A stretch of 63,069 nt of DNA from Pseudomonadota bacterium (lineage in GTDB: Bacteria; Pseudomonadota; Alphaproteobacteria; Puniceispirillales; Marisalimonadaceae), in NCBI GenBank assembly GCA_027625145.1, contig JAQBXK010000009.1:1-63069 (forward strand), given 5' to 3'. Made by a program: the position numbers and the translations under genes. The notes beneath the pieces were generated by a model. It did not search any database, was not told the DNA's origin, and worked only from the letters and a program-made list of their open reading frames with translations. Of the stretch, positions 1 through 8,007 are shown in pieces (the first letter of the stretch is position 1; every line of letters starts with the position of its first letter).

Positions 1-232
1 ATCATTTCAACAGTAACACCATCACAGTAAACAACTAATAAGAGTGGCAATGCCAATAGTTTTAGTTTGCTTAATTGCATTAAACCATAGAGCTGTGAAA
101 AGATATTTAAGGAAACGTTATGAGCACTAGCTTATAACGCAGTCCTTCTATTGCTTAAATTAAAAAACAACAAGCTAATTAAATATTGATAAATACACAC
201 ACTACAACATTAGTTTAAAGGATTAAAACTAC
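1..232. other. Gene-poor left edge of the island
   Basis: No convincing gene is seen here. A 26-codon reading frame at 50-130 (plus; hydrophobic start, basic end) is too short to call. A stem-loop lies at 116-139. The stretch before 233 is AT-rich and probably holds the promoter of the first small gene; a weak AAGGA-like ribosome binding site lies just upstream of 233. Confidence 0.4.
116..139. repeat. Imperfect inverted repeat (stem-loop)
   Basis: Arms CGTTATGAGC (116-125) and GCTTATAACG (130-139) pair over 10 positions with one G-U pair around a 4-base ACTA loop. No T-run follows on either strand, so it is not a standard terminator. It could be an operator, a recombinase site or an RNA structure ahead of the small-gene cluster. 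Seen directly; role unknown. Confidence 0.4.
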
Positions 233-658
233 ATGACATTAATTGAACAGATATTTAATGAATTAAATGAAAAGACAACAATAACTACCGATGAGTTTAG
301 TACTGATTGGTTAGGACAATGCAAAAGCTATTATACAAGTATTAAAAGCAGAAACATTCAAGCTAGCAATAACGCTTTAATAAACTTGCTTAATAAAATA
401 AATGAAGAAAAGAATTTAATTAATAATAAAAACCCCCACCCAATACTACAAAGTTTAGTAACACAATATAACATGTTGGAAGACAAGCTATGCAAAGAGA
501 TTGCAGAACGCAGTATTAAGCACAATATATGCAATTCAAGTGTAAAAAAACTAATATTAAAAGCAGTTAACAACGTATTATCACAAACAAACACAACCAC
601 AGTTGCACCCCTACCCTTTTTCTCAAATCGCAATCAATTACCAATAGTAATTTTATAA
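233..658 (+). CDS. Small hypothetical protein of the island (141 aa)
   Basis: The protein starts with a short helical part, then a D-W-L-G-x-C-K-S-Y-Y motif near residues 25-35, then a helix-rich middle and a polar threonine-rich tail. The W-L-G-x-S/C-x-S-Y-Y layout recalls small alphaproteobacterial proteins of unknown function (DUF6626-like). That match is from memory and not verified. It has no signal peptide or membrane segment. It is the first of three same-strand genes; only 6 bases separate it from the next, so they are probably co-transcribed. Function unknown; possibly a phage or integrative-element accessory protein. Confidence 0.6.
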   Translation: MTLIEQIFNELNEKTTITTDEFSTDWLGQCKSYYTSIKSRNIQASNNALINLLNKINEEKNLINNKNPHPILQSLVTQYNMLEDKLCKEIAERSIKHNICNSSVKKLILKAVNNVLSQTNTTTVAPLPFFSNRNQLPIVIL

Positions 659-664
659 AATAAA

Positions 665-1117
665 ATGGTTAAAAGTTTGCGACATTACATAGATATTGTT
701 GAAGGTGTAATACCAAACACTCTACTAAATCGTATTTCGCCATTTACTGCACAAAGCGAACAAAATGATGAATATTTAACACGAATAAAAGCACAAATAG
801 AAAATGAAGAAAGTGGATTGTTAACTGGATTTGGCAAATATGCAGAGTATAGCAATTTCAATAAAAACAGCAGTGGAGCAAACACTGAACGTAATGAACA
901 TTACATGCTGATAGATAAATTAAGAAAATATCAACAACAAGCTGAAAAAGAACGTAGAGATGAGATTATTAAACAGAAACAAAATAGACGTGCTGAATTA
1001 ATTGGATACGCAAAAGCTGGTGCTGAACAATATGACGATTATATGGATATAGCACAAACACATGTTGCTAAAATGGCATCTAAAAACATGGGAAAACAAT
1101 TAACCGCTAAAAATTAG
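665..1117 (+). CDS. Small hypothetical protein with duplicated C-terminal segment (150 aa)
   Basis: The N-terminus has a K-S-L-R-x-Y-I-x-I-V-E-G pattern (residues 3-14). Short proteins with this pattern are common in marine phages and metagenomes, but I cannot name a family with certainty. Residues 80-115 are charged and likely helical. Residues 121-141 (E-Q-Y-D-D-Y-M-D-I ... M-A-S-K-N) are encoded by an exact 64-bp repeat that recurs, in the same codon phase, at the end of the next gene. A strong terminator hairpin overlaps the end of the gene. Possibly a phage structural or accessory protein; function unknown. Confidence 0.6.
   Translation: MVKSLRHYIDIVEGVIPNTLLNRISPFTAQSEQNDEYLTRIKAQIENEESGLLTGFGKYAEYSNFNKNSSGANTERNEHYMLIDKLRKYQQQAEKERRDEIIKQKQNRRAELIGYAKAGAEQYDDYMDIAQTHVAKMASKNMGKQLTAKN
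1024..1087 (+). repeat. 64-bp perfect direct repeat, copy 1
   Basis: The sequence from 1024 to 1087 is identical to 1356-1419 (offset 332 bases). Flanking bases differ at both ends. Both copies lie in coding sequence and are read in the same codon phase, giving a shared segment E-Q-Y-D-D-Y-M-D-I-A-Q-T-H-V-A-K-M-A-S-K-N. Confidence 0.97.
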
Positions 1118-1147
1118 TCTCTGCACCATGACAATGCAGAGACTTTT
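1116..1147 (+). terminator. Rho-independent terminator after the 150-aa gene
   Basis: Perfect 10-bp stem AGTCTCTGCA (1116-1125) / TGCAGAGACT (1135-1144) with a 9-base loop, followed by TTTT. It begins at the stop codon of the 150-aa gene and lies between the two 64-bp repeats, so the downstream HTH gene probably depends on readthrough or its own promoter. Confidence 0.8.
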
Positions 1148-1170
1148 CCACTAGCAAAGAGGAACTTAAA

Positions 1171-1479
1171 ATGAATAGCATAAATATCAAGTTAACAAAA
1201 GAGCAATTTAAACAAATTAGAACAGAACTACAATACACTCAAAAAGAAATGTCTGAACTTCTTGGCATAACTATCAGAGCAATAAGTTATTATGAGTCTG
1301 GTCAAAGACCAGTGAACAAGACTGTAAGTATCTTAATGAAACGTATTTACGTTGATGAACAATATGACGATTATATGGATATAGCACAAACACATGTTGC
1401 TAAAATGGCATCTAAAAACGCTAGTAAACTTGAAAAGCAATCTACTGCTTTAAAGTTGATGGCAAAAAGAACGATTTAA
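1171..1479 (+). CDS. XRE/Cro-type helix-turn-helix protein with grafted tail (102 aa)
   Basis: Residues 5-60 form a typical XRE-type HTH domain: T-Q-K-E-M-S-E-L-L-G-I-T for the first helix and turn, then R-A-I-S-Y-Y-E-S-G-Q-R-P for the recognition part. From residue 62 the protein switches to the 21-residue segment shared with the preceding gene, encoded by the second copy of the 64-bp repeat. It ends with a basic tail. A clear AGAGGAA ribosome binding site precedes the ATG. Likely a DNA-binding regulator of the island (phage-repressor style); the graft looks like a recent recombination product. Target operator unknown. Confidence 0.75.
   Translation: MNSINIKLTKEQFKQIRTELQYTQKEMSELLGITIRAISYYESGQRPVNKTVSILMKRIYVDEQYDDYMDIAQTHVAKMASKNASKLEKQSTALKLMAKRTI
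1356..1419 (+). repeat. 64-bp perfect direct repeat, copy 2
   Basis: Identical to 1024-1087. It lies inside the HTH gene, replacing whatever C-terminus that gene originally had. Recombination between the copies would delete 332 bases and leave a single open frame. Confidence 0.97.
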
Positions 1480-1560
1480 TAGCATTTTAAGCGTTATACA
1501 TGAGTCGAATTACTTAAAAAGCTATGCAAGTTAGTTTAGTTTTTTTTTGAAGTGTTAAAT

Positions 1561-1575
1561 GTACAAACTTTGTAC
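1561..1575. repeat. Palindrome GTACAAA-C-TTTGTAC
   Basis: Perfect 7-bp inverted repeat with a single central base, in the gap between the convergent HTH and integrase genes, 13 bases past the integrase stop. It could be a dyad operator or a weak terminator element. A T-rich run (about 1541-1550) lies on its left side, as plus-strand sequence. Confidence 0.4.
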
Positions 1576-1588
1576 TTCTTAGTATCTG

Positions 1589-3079
1589 TTATTGTTTAGC
1601 AATGTTTTCTAAAACTTTGGCAACACTTTCAACATCTAATTCCCCTCTTTTCATCTGCCCTATTAATGTGCTTGCCATTTCAATGTCTTTAGCTTGCTCT
1701 GTATTTGCAGTATTTTTCCTCTTATTCAAATTTTTACCTATATTACTAATTTGTACATGCCCATAATGTTGTTCTATCATTTTCACACTTGTAGCAATAT
1801 TTTTTGCAACATTATAAACTTCAGCACCATCTTCTAATCGCATAGTAGCGTAACTATGTCTCAAACTGTATAAAGTACGATTTTTATTATCAGTTCCTTT
1901 TAATAATCCAATTTTACTAAGAAAAGTTTTAAAACTTACACTTACGTCGCATATTTTTTGATTTCCATTTTTGTCTTTTGTGTAAAACACTAAATCATTA
2001 TCGTCAGCAAACTCAGTTTCTTTTTTCCATTCAATTAGTTCATTATAAATGTGACTACTATGTGAGAGTGTAAAACGCTGTTTTCGTGTTTTACTCGTTT
2101 TCGCAGCTATGTTAAATTTGCCAGTGTCATTTTCTTCGTCATAATCAACGTCTTTCCATCTCAAATGTTTTGCTTCACCTACCCTTGCACCAGTACTTGC
2201 TAAAAACATAATATAAAGTCTCAAGTTTTTTCGTTGTCTAGCGTGTAATGGATTATCATTCTTGTTTTTAAATATTCCTCTTCCATTAACATAATTTCCT
2301 AAATTCAGTATTATCTTCTTCCACTCATCTTTAGTAAAATTGTCTCTTCTATTATTTCTATTAAGTTCTTCTTTGCTAAAAGCACCACTTGCTTTTATTT
2401 TTAATATCTTTTTTGTGTAACTTTGAGTGTCTCTATAACACCAAGCAAAAAACTGATTGATTATACTTGCTTCAGCTCTTGCCGTACCATAAGCAAATTT
2501 CTTTTTTATGTTATTACTAGATTGAGTTTTAGCATTTACTCTATTTTTGTTTGCTAATATCCTTTCTTTTCCTTCACCAGTTATATAAAAAGCATTACGC
2601 CAATCCCAATATCCATCTAATATGTCATCAGTTATGTCACCAATTTTCCTATCATTAAAATAACCTGCCATATATCTTTGCCAAGTATTTTTTATATACT
2701 TTTGGCGTTGTATTGTATGATTGTTTGAATTTTTTATACTGTCAAAAAACTTGTTTATAGCATTGCGAACATAAACAATATTGGTTTCCATATTGTTTTT
2801 ATGTTTATATTCATGCTCTCTGTAATCTTCCGTTGCTTTACGCTTTGCAAGTTCAAAAACTGTTTCTTTGGTACTTCGTCTTACATAGTCTTTTTTGCCT
2901 ACTAACTTTGCTCTGTAATGCCACACTTTATCATTTTTTAAATCTGCACGTTTATAAAGGAATAAATTACCTTCATAACCTTCAACTTCTTGTCTATCTA
3001 AATACTTTGTCATTGTAAAACTGTAACCATTAATTGCTTGATACGTGCAAACGTTAACACCTAACTTTAGCAATTCCAA
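1589..3079 (-). CDS. Tyrosine recombinase / phage-type integrase
   Basis: Site-specific recombinase that would insert or excise the island. Layout: an N-terminal arm-binding/SAM-like region to about residue 280, then a catalytic domain. Catalytic residues seen: R in S-T-G-A-R-V-G-E, the box II arginine in L-Y-S-L-R-H-S-Y-A-T (Tyr replaces the first His of H-x-x-R, as in many integrases of this type), and the nucleophilic Tyr in E-Q-H-Y-G-H-V. At 496 aa it is within the normal range for phage or element integrases. The first start is at 3079; an internal ATG at residue 23 (M-T-K-Y-L-D-R) is a plausible alternative. The frame is intact, so the enzyme may be active. It lies next to the rpsI terminator, suggesting that this end is an element boundary. 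Confidence 0.88.
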   Translation of the reverse strand: MELLKLGVNVCTYQAINGYSFTMTKYLDRQEVEGYEGNLFLYKRADLKNDKVWHYRAKLVGKKDYVRRSTKETVFELAKRKATEDYREHEYKHKNNMETNIVYVRNAINKFFDSIKNSNNHTIQRQKYIKNTWQRYMAGYFNDRKIGDITDDILDGYWDWRNAFYITGEGKERILANKNRVNAKTQSSNNIKKKFAYGTARAEASIINQFFAWCYRDTQSYTKKILKIKASGAFSKEELNRNNRRDNFTKDEWKKIILNLGNYVNGRGIFKNKNDNPLHARQRKNLRLYIMFLASTGARVGEAKHLRWKDVDYDEENDTGKFNIAAKTSKTRKQRFTLSHSSHIYNELIEWKKETEFADDNDLVFYTKDKNGNQKICDVSVSFKTFLSKIGLLKGTDNKNRTLYSLRHSYATMRLEDGAEVYNVAKNIATSVKMIEQHYGHVQISNIGKNLNKRKNTANTEQAKDIEMASTLIGQMKRGELDVESVAKVLENIAKQ

Positions 3080-3090
3080 CAGTTTTTTTT

Positions 3091-3113
3091 AAACGTGCAT
3101 CATACGTGCGTTT
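3091..3113. promoter_or_regulatory. Imperfect dyad with ACGTGC repeats upstream of integrase
   Basis: ACGTGC occurs three times within about 70 bases (near 3043, 3092 and 3104). The last two sit in an AAACG...CGTTT dyad. This short cluster upstream of the integrase start could be recombinase arm sites or a promoter operator. No function is shown. Confidence 0.3.
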
Positions 3114-3146
3114 ATAAAAAAAGCACCTATATTTCTATAAGTGCTT
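3113..3146 (-). terminator. Rho-independent terminator of rplM-rpsI
   Basis: On the minus strand AAGCACTTATA pairs with TATAGGTGCTT around a GAAA loop and is followed by a T-run. It starts about 40 bases after the rpsI stop. The stem carries one mismatch pair near its middle. It cleanly separates the ribosomal operon from the integrase gene. Confidence 0.8.
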
Positions 3147-3185
3147 GATATTGTTATATATTTTTTTATAAAGCGAAGTAAAAAA

Positions 3186-3683
3186 TTATCGTTTTGAAAA
3201 TTGAAAGCTTTTTCTAGCTTTCGCTCTTCCATATTTTTTACGCTCAACCACTCTAGAATCTCTTGTTAACATTCCAGCAACTTTTAAAGGTTTTCTTAAA
3301 TCTGGTTCAAACAAAGTTAATGCACGACTTAATCCGTGTCTAACAGCTCCAGCTTGGCCAGACAAGCCTCCGCCTTTAACAGTAGCCATTACATCAAATT
3401 GATCTTTTCTATCTGTAACTTCAAAAACAAAGTTTAATAGCATTTGCAAAACTGGTCTTGCAAAGTATGAATTCATATCTTTACCATTAATCTGCATTTT
3501 TCCAGATCCTCTTTTAACCCATACACGTGCTGTAGATTCTTTTCTTCTTCCAGTTGCATAAGATCTTCCAAGAGCATCTATTTTTGGCTCTTTCACAACA
3601 ACAGCACTTTCTTGCACTTCACTTAATTGTGACAAATCACTTAGATTATTAATTTCTTTAGTTTCAATATTTTCTTCAGCCAT
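3186..3683 (-). CDS. rpsI: 30S ribosomal protein S9
   Basis: Component of the small ribosomal subunit; its C-terminal tail contacts P-site tRNA. The conserved S9 core starts near residue 40 ([17 protein letters not shown]) and ends with the basic tail [11 protein letters not shown]. An acidic N-terminal extension of about 35 residues precedes the core, as in many alphaproteobacterial S9 proteins, giving 165 aa. The stop is followed by a strong terminator. It sits 10 bases downstream of rplM in the conserved L13-S9 operon. Confidence 0.97.
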   Translation of the reverse strand: MAEENIETKEINNLSDLSQLSEVQESAVVVKEPKIDALGRSYATGRRKESTARVWVKRGSGKMQINGKDMNSYFARPVLQMLLNFVFEVTDRKDQFDVMATVKGGGLSGQAGAVRHGLSRALTLFEPDLRKPLKVAGMLTRDSRVVERKKYGRAKARKSFQFSKR

Positions 3684-3693
3684 AATTAAACCC

Positions 3694-4158
3694 TCAACTA
3701 TTTTTTCTATTCATAGACTTAACGTCTAAAACTTTTGGATCCTGAGCTTGATGAGGATGTTCGCTTCCTGAGTACACATATAATTGTCTTAAAACTTGAC
3801 GACCAAGTGGTCCTCTAGGGATCATCCTTTCTACAGCTTTTTTAATCACCCTATCAGGAAATCTTCCATCAAGAATTTTATCAGCTTTTCTTTCTTTAAT
3901 CCCACCTGGATAACCAGTGTGCCAATAATATGTTTTTTGTGTTCTTTTATTGCCAGTAAGCAAAACTTTTTCACAATTGACAACTATTAAATTGTCTCCA
4001 CACGCCATATGAGGAGTAAAACCAACTTTATGCTTACCTCTCAATCTATTAGCAATAATAACCGCCAATCGTCCTAAGACAAGACCTTCTGCATCTACTA
4101 CAAACCAATCTTTTTTAATGTCGCTAGGCTTGGCTGAATATGTTCCTTTTATAGCCAT
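3694..4158 (-). CDS. rplM: 50S ribosomal protein L13
   Basis: Early-assembly protein of the large ribosomal subunit. Full-length at 154 aa. Family motifs seen: [15 protein letters not shown] near the start, [16 protein letters not shown] and [12 protein letters not shown]. First gene of the rplM-rpsI operon. It is divergent from trpD across a 235-base AT-rich spacer that probably holds both promoters. Confidence 0.97.
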   Translation of the reverse strand: MAIKGTYSAKPSDIKKDWFVVDAEGLVLGRLAVIIANRLRGKHKVGFTPHMACGDNLIVVNCEKVLLTGNKRTQKTYYWHTGYPGGIKERKADKILDGRFPDRVIKKAVERMIPRGPLGRQVLRQLYVYSGSEHPHQAQDPKVLDVKSMNRKNS

Positions 4159-4393
4159 TTTAATCCTCTAAATTAAATATATTAAAATATTTAACTGTAT
4201 ATACATCTTGAAGTTAATTAGGTCAATAATAATTAATATAAATTAATTCATATTTTTCAATGGCTTAAATTAATGAGTACTATAATACCTCATATATTAA
4301 AAATAAATTTTTATAATTTTTAATTAAATTTTCTCTAAATTATAATTATCAGTTAATATATTAAAGTATTTATTAACTAACCAAGGCTTAAAA
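4159..4393. promoter_or_regulatory. Divergent promoter region, rplM / trpD
   Basis: A 235-base AT-rich spacer between divergent genes. I see no tryptophan leader peptide with Trp codons and no clear attenuator hairpin ahead of trpD. Promoters for both directions must lie here, but the AT-richness prevents naming single -10/-35 boxes. Confidence 0.45.
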
Positions 4394-5419
4394 ATGAATA
4401 ATAGTGATAAATTTAAAGCATTATTAATAGAAATAACAGACGGAAAAAATCTAAACTATATTCAAGCAAAGCTAGCTTTTGAAATAATTATGTCTGGTGA
4501 AGCTACAGACTCACAAATAGGTTCATTTCTTACTGCTATAAAAATGCAAGGAAATAACACAACTATCATTTCTGCTGGAGCAGAGATAATGAGAGAAAAG
4601 TGTACCAAAGTGAAATCTATAGAAGGGTCAATAGATGTTGTAGGAACTGGCGGAGATAATTTAGGTACATTAAACATATCTACTGCCGTTTCTTTTGTAT
4701 TAGCAGGAGCAAATGTTTCAATTGCAAAACACGGCAACTATTCCGCTACATCAAAATCAGGAGCAGCCAATGTTTTAAAATCTTTGTCTGTTAATGTTGA
4801 TTGTGACATACGAGTAGTCGAACTATGCCTAGAAAAATGTGGTATATGTTTCCTCCTAGCACCGAAACATCACAGCGCAATGAAATACGTTGGAAAAATA
4901 AGAAAAGAACTAGGAATAAGAACGATATTCAACCTTCTTGGCCCCCTATCAAACCCAGCGTTTGTAAAAAAACAATTATTAGGCGTTTATGACAGATCCT
5001 TAATACTTCCATTTGCCGAATCTCTAAAAAAACTAGGATCAACTAATGCTTGGGTTGTTCATGGACATGATGGATTAGATGAAATAACAATAACTGGAAA
5101 GACATATTGCGCTCAGTTAAAAGATGGATTAATCAATGAGTTTATCATTCATCCTTCTGATATTGACATGCCTACATCTCCAATTTCAGAACTTATAGGA
5201 GGAGAACCAGAAGAAAACGCAAAAAAAATTAAAGAGTTATTTAATGGTAAAAAAAGTGCCTTTCGAAATGTTGTTGTCCTTAATTCAGCAGCTGCACTTG
5301 TCGCTACAGGAAATGCAGACAGCCTTGAAGAAGGAGCAGAAAAATCTATATTATCTATAGATACAGGCCAAGCCATGAAAAAATTAGAAATGTTAATAGA
5401 TATATCAAATAATAGTTAA
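4394..5419 (+). CDS. trpD: Anthranilate phosphoribosyltransferase
   Basis: Transfers the phosphoribosyl group of PRPP to anthranilate, the second step of tryptophan synthesis. The phosphate-binding loop G-T-G-G-D is at residues 84-88, and the PRPP/anthranilate segment A-K-H-G-N-Y-S-A-T-S-K-S-G is at 111-123. 341 aa is the normal length. An AAGG ribosome binding site precedes the ATG. It is followed after 15 bases by trpC and then moaC and moeA, the usual alphaproteobacterial order. The glutamine amidotransferase gene trpG, often just upstream, is not in the window. Confidence 0.96.
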   Translation: MNNSDKFKALLIEITDGKNLNYIQAKLAFEIIMSGEATDSQIGSFLTAIKMQGNNTTIISAGAEIMREKCTKVKSIEGSIDVVGTGGDNLGTLNISTAVSFVLAGANVSIAKHGNYSATSKSGAANVLKSLSVNVDCDIRVVELCLEKCGICFLLAPKHHSAMKYVGKIRKELGIRTIFNLLGPLSNPAFVKKQLLGVYDRSLILPFAESLKKLGSTNAWVVHGHDGLDEITITGKTYCAQLKDGLINEFIIHPSDIDMPTSPISELIGGEPEENAKKIKELFNGKKSAFRNVVVLNSAAALVATGNADSLEEGAEKSILSIDTGQAMKKLEMLIDISNNS

Positions 5420-5434
5420 GGCTTAATTAGTAAA

Positions 5435-6226
5435 ATGACAACAAAACTTCAAGAAATAATTAATTATAAGAGAGAAGAGTTTATTTTTGAAAAAAATAAA
5501 ACTAATGAATTTGAAATTAATTCAAAAATTGACATGCAAGAAAAACCTAAAGAATTTATTAAAAGCTTAGAACAAACAAAAACAAAATTTGCATTAATTG
5601 CTGAAATAAAAAAAGCATCACCAAGCAAAGGGCTTATTAGAAAAGATTTTGAACCTGTCTATTTAGCTGAATGTTATAAAGAAGGCACAGCTTCTTGCTT
5701 ATCAGTTCTTACTGATAAAAAATTTTTTCAAGGTGATAATAGCTATATTAATTTAATAAAGGGTAAAGTTGATTTACCTATATTAAGAAAAGACTTTATA
5801 ATAGATCCATGGCAAATCAAAGAATCTCGAGCATTAGGTGCTGATTGCATACTACTTATTATGGCTGCATTAACATTAGAACAAGCCCTATTGTTGGAAA
5901 AAGAAGCACATGATCTAGATATGGATGTATTAGTAGAAACACATACTCATGAAGAAATAATAATGGCTAACAAACTAACTACTAAGCTAATTGGAATTAA
6001 CAATAGAAATCTTAAAACTATGGAGGTTGATATAAATAACTCTCTTCAATTAAAAAAATATATAAATCCTGAAAAAATTATAGTTGCTGAAAGTGGTTTA
6101 AAAAATCATGAAGATTTAACTCTTTTTTCTGAAAATGGTATTAATATTTTTTTAATAGGCGAAAGCTTAATGAAAGAAAAAGACGTTACATTAGCTACAA
6201 AAAAAATATTAGGACAAATAAATTGA
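5435..6226 (+). CDS. trpC: Indole-3-glycerol phosphate synthase
   Basis: Closes the indole ring in tryptophan synthesis. It is a single-domain TIM barrel of 263 aa, not fused to TrpF. Visible motifs: A-L-I-A-E-I-K-K-A-S-P-S-K-G (catalytic Lys region), P-I-L-R-K-D-F-I-I-D, G-I-N-N-R-N-L and V-A-E-S-G-L. Its TGA stop overlaps the TTG start of moaC by 4 bases (TTGA), implying translational coupling. Confidence 0.96.
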   Translation: MTTKLQEIINYKREEFIFEKNKTNEFEINSKIDMQEKPKEFIKSLEQTKTKFALIAEIKKASPSKGLIRKDFEPVYLAECYKEGTASCLSVLTDKKFFQGDNSYINLIKGKVDLPILRKDFIIDPWQIKESRALGADCILLIMAALTLEQALLLEKEAHDLDMDVLVETHTHEEIIMANKLTTKLIGINNRNLKTMEVDINNSLQLKKYINPEKIIVAESGLKNHEDLTLFSENGINIFLIGESLMKEKDVTLATKKILGQIN

Positions 6227-6699
6227 ATAATCCTTTAACTCACTTTGATCACAATGGTGACCCATCAATGGTCGATATAAATGACAAAAAAAGCACTGCT
6301 AGAATGGCTATAGCTAGTGGAAAAATAAAAATGCAACCTGAAACTCTAAATAAAATCATTAATATGAAAATCAAAAAAGGTGATGTGCTTGTTATAGCAA
6401 AGTTAGCCGGGATAATGGCTGCAAAAAAAACAGAACAGCTTATTCCTTTATGTCATTCTATTCCTCTCTCTTACGTTAAAATAGACTTAAAACCCAATAT
6501 CAATGATTCATCTATAGAAATCACAGCTGAAGCTTCATTAATTGGAAAAACAGGTGTTGAAATGGAAGCTTTAACAGCGGTATCAATTGCGTCTTTAACC
6601 ATTTATGATATGTGCAAAAGTGCTGACAGAAGTATGACTATTTCAGATATAAAGCTTATTCATAAGTCAGGAGGAAAGTCTGGAGAATTTAACGCATAA
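6223..6699 (+). CDS. moaC: Cyclic pyranopterin monophosphate synthase
   Basis: Converts the MoaA product to cyclic pyranopterin monophosphate in molybdenum cofactor synthesis. The family start L-T-H-F-D-x-x-G is at residues 5-12, so the TTG at 6223 is the likely start codon. Other motifs: L-I-P-L-C-H-S-I-P-L, G-V-E-M-E-A-L-T-A-V and the glycine-rich end K-S-G-G-K-S-G. The codons of that end supply the AGGAGG ribosome binding site for moeA. Confidence 0.95.
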   Translation: MNNPLTHFDHNGDPSMVDINDKKSTARMAIASGKIKMQPETLNKIINMKIKKGDVLVIAKLAGIMAAKKTEQLIPLCHSIPLSYVKIDLKPNINDSSIEITAEASLIGKTGVEMEALTAVSIASLTIYDMCKSADRSMTISDIKLIHKSGGKSGEFNA

Positions 6700-7948
6700 G
6701 TCAAAACTATTATCATTAAATGATGCCATCGATAAAATTAAATCAAATTTTAAAAAAATTGGTAATGAAGATGTTTTTCTTCAGAATGCAAATGGAAGAT
6801 GTTTATCTCAATCAATAGTTAGCAAAAGAAACAATCCAAACTTTGATGCTTCTTCTATGGATGGATTTGCTGTAAACACAAATGATTACAATAACTTAAA
6901 GAAAAAAATTAAAATAGATAATAAAGAATTTGTATCTCTAAAAATCATCGGAGAGTCTTCAGCTGGAACACCTTACAATAAAAAAATTAATAGCGGTGAA
7001 GCAGTTCAAATTTATACCGGAGCAAAGTTACCATCAGGAACCGATGCTGTAATAATTCAAGAAAATGTTACCTTGATAAAAAAAAATAGTCACATCAAAA
7101 CAAATGTAATTGTTCAAAAAAATCAAAATATAAGAAAAAAAGGATTAGATTTAAAATTAGGTCAGCATTTTCTTTCTAAAGGTACTATTATTAATGCTAG
7201 ACACCTTGGAGCTATAGCAATGACTGGAACACCTTGGGTAACCGTAACCAGAAAGCCTCTGATTTCTATTCTTTCTACTGGAAATGAAATTAAAAAAATT
7301 GGAGAACAACTTTCAGAAAATCATATACCTAGTGGTAACAATTTGATGTTAGCATCTATGATAAAAGAGTTTGGAGGTATTCCTAGAATTTTAGAAACAA
7401 GCAACGATGATGAATTAAGTATTTATAACATAATAAATGATGCTCTTGATAGCGATCTAATTGTAACAACAGGTGGGGTTTCAATTGGCAAGTACGATCT
7501 TATACAAAAATCTTTGTTAAATTTTACAAAAAACTCAAATGAATTTTGGAAAATAGCAATGAGACCTGGAAAACCTTTGTTATTCTCAAAAATAAATAAC
7601 ACCCCTTTATTAGGATTGCCAGGCAACCCTGTTTCCAGTGGTGTGTGTGCGTTAATCTTTCTTAATATTGCTATAAAAACAATGTTAGGCAATGATACAT
7701 CATTACCTGAATTTGAAAAAATTACATTAGAAGGATCTTTAAAAAAGAACGATGAAAGAATGGATTTTTTAAGAGCCAAAATAAAAAATATAGATGGTCA
7801 TTTATTCGCGATTCCCTTTGAACAACAAGATAGCTCAATGATAAACCAATTTTCGTCTTCTGACTGTTTGATTATAAGAGACCCCTTTGAAAGAAAAATA
7901 AATAATGGCGAATTAGTTAAAGTTATTAGATTTCAAAAAAATACATAA
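6680..7948 (+). CDS. moeA: Molybdopterin molybdenumtransferase MoeA, probable CTG start
   Basis: Inserts molybdate into adenylylated molybdopterin. The first ATG in frame (6857) falls inside the conserved S-S-M-D-G-F-A motif and would remove about 60 family residues. Reading back, the frame is open to a TAA at 6650-6652 and encodes a normal MoeA N-terminus (L-S-L-N-D-A-I-D-K-I ... N-A-N-G-R-C-L-S-Q). It contains no ATG, GTG or TTG. The best start is CTG at 6680, 5 bases after AGGAGG at 6669-6674, giving 422 aa and a 20-base overlap with moaC. Other motifs: Y-T-G-A-K-L-P-S-G-T-D-A, S-T-G-N-E-I, T-T-G-G-V-S-I-G-K-Y-D and G-L-P-G-N-P-V-S. The gene assignment is certain; the CTG start is an inference. 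Confidence 0.93.
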   Translation: MENLTHKSKLLSLNDAIDKIKSNFKKIGNEDVFLQNANGRCLSQSIVSKRNNPNFDASSMDGFAVNTNDYNNLKKKIKIDNKEFVSLKIIGESSAGTPYNKKINSGEAVQIYTGAKLPSGTDAVIIQENVTLIKKNSHIKTNVIVQKNQNIRKKGLDLKLGQHFLSKGTIINARHLGAIAMTGTPWVTVTRKPLISILSTGNEIKKIGEQLSENHIPSGNNLMLASMIKEFGGIPRILETSNDDELSIYNIINDALDSDLIVTTGGVSIGKYDLIQKSLLNFTKNSNEFWKIAMRPGKPLLFSKINNTPLLGLPGNPVSSGVCALIFLNIAIKTMLGNDTSLPEFEKITLEGSLKKNDERMDFLRAKIKNIDGHLFAIPFEQQDSSMINQFSSSDCLIIRDPFERKINNGELVKVIRFQKNT

Positions 7949-7980
7949 TAATCACTTGCTATTAAACTCAATTTATAGTA

Positions 7981-7995
7981 GAACAAAAGATGAAC
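7981..7995 (-). promoter_or_regulatory. LexA operator (SOS box) upstream of lexA
   Basis: GAAC at 7981-7984 and 7992-7995 are separated by exactly 7 bases. On the other strand this reads GTTC-N7-GTTC, the direct-repeat SOS box known from Alphaproteobacteria. It lies 12 bases before the lexA start at 8008, as expected for autorepression, and it overlaps the alternative upstream ATG at 7990. Confidence 0.8.
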
Positions 7996-8007
7996 AAAAG
8001 GATTGTA

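Noticed and set aside
50-130. 26-codon plus-strand reading frame with hydrophobic start and basic end
   Set aside because: Too short, no strong ribosome binding site and no recognisable family. It ends inside the stem-loop at 116-139.
7990-8007. Upstream lexA start
   Set aside because: It overlaps the SOS box, lacks a good ribosome binding site and adds residues not found in LexA proteins.
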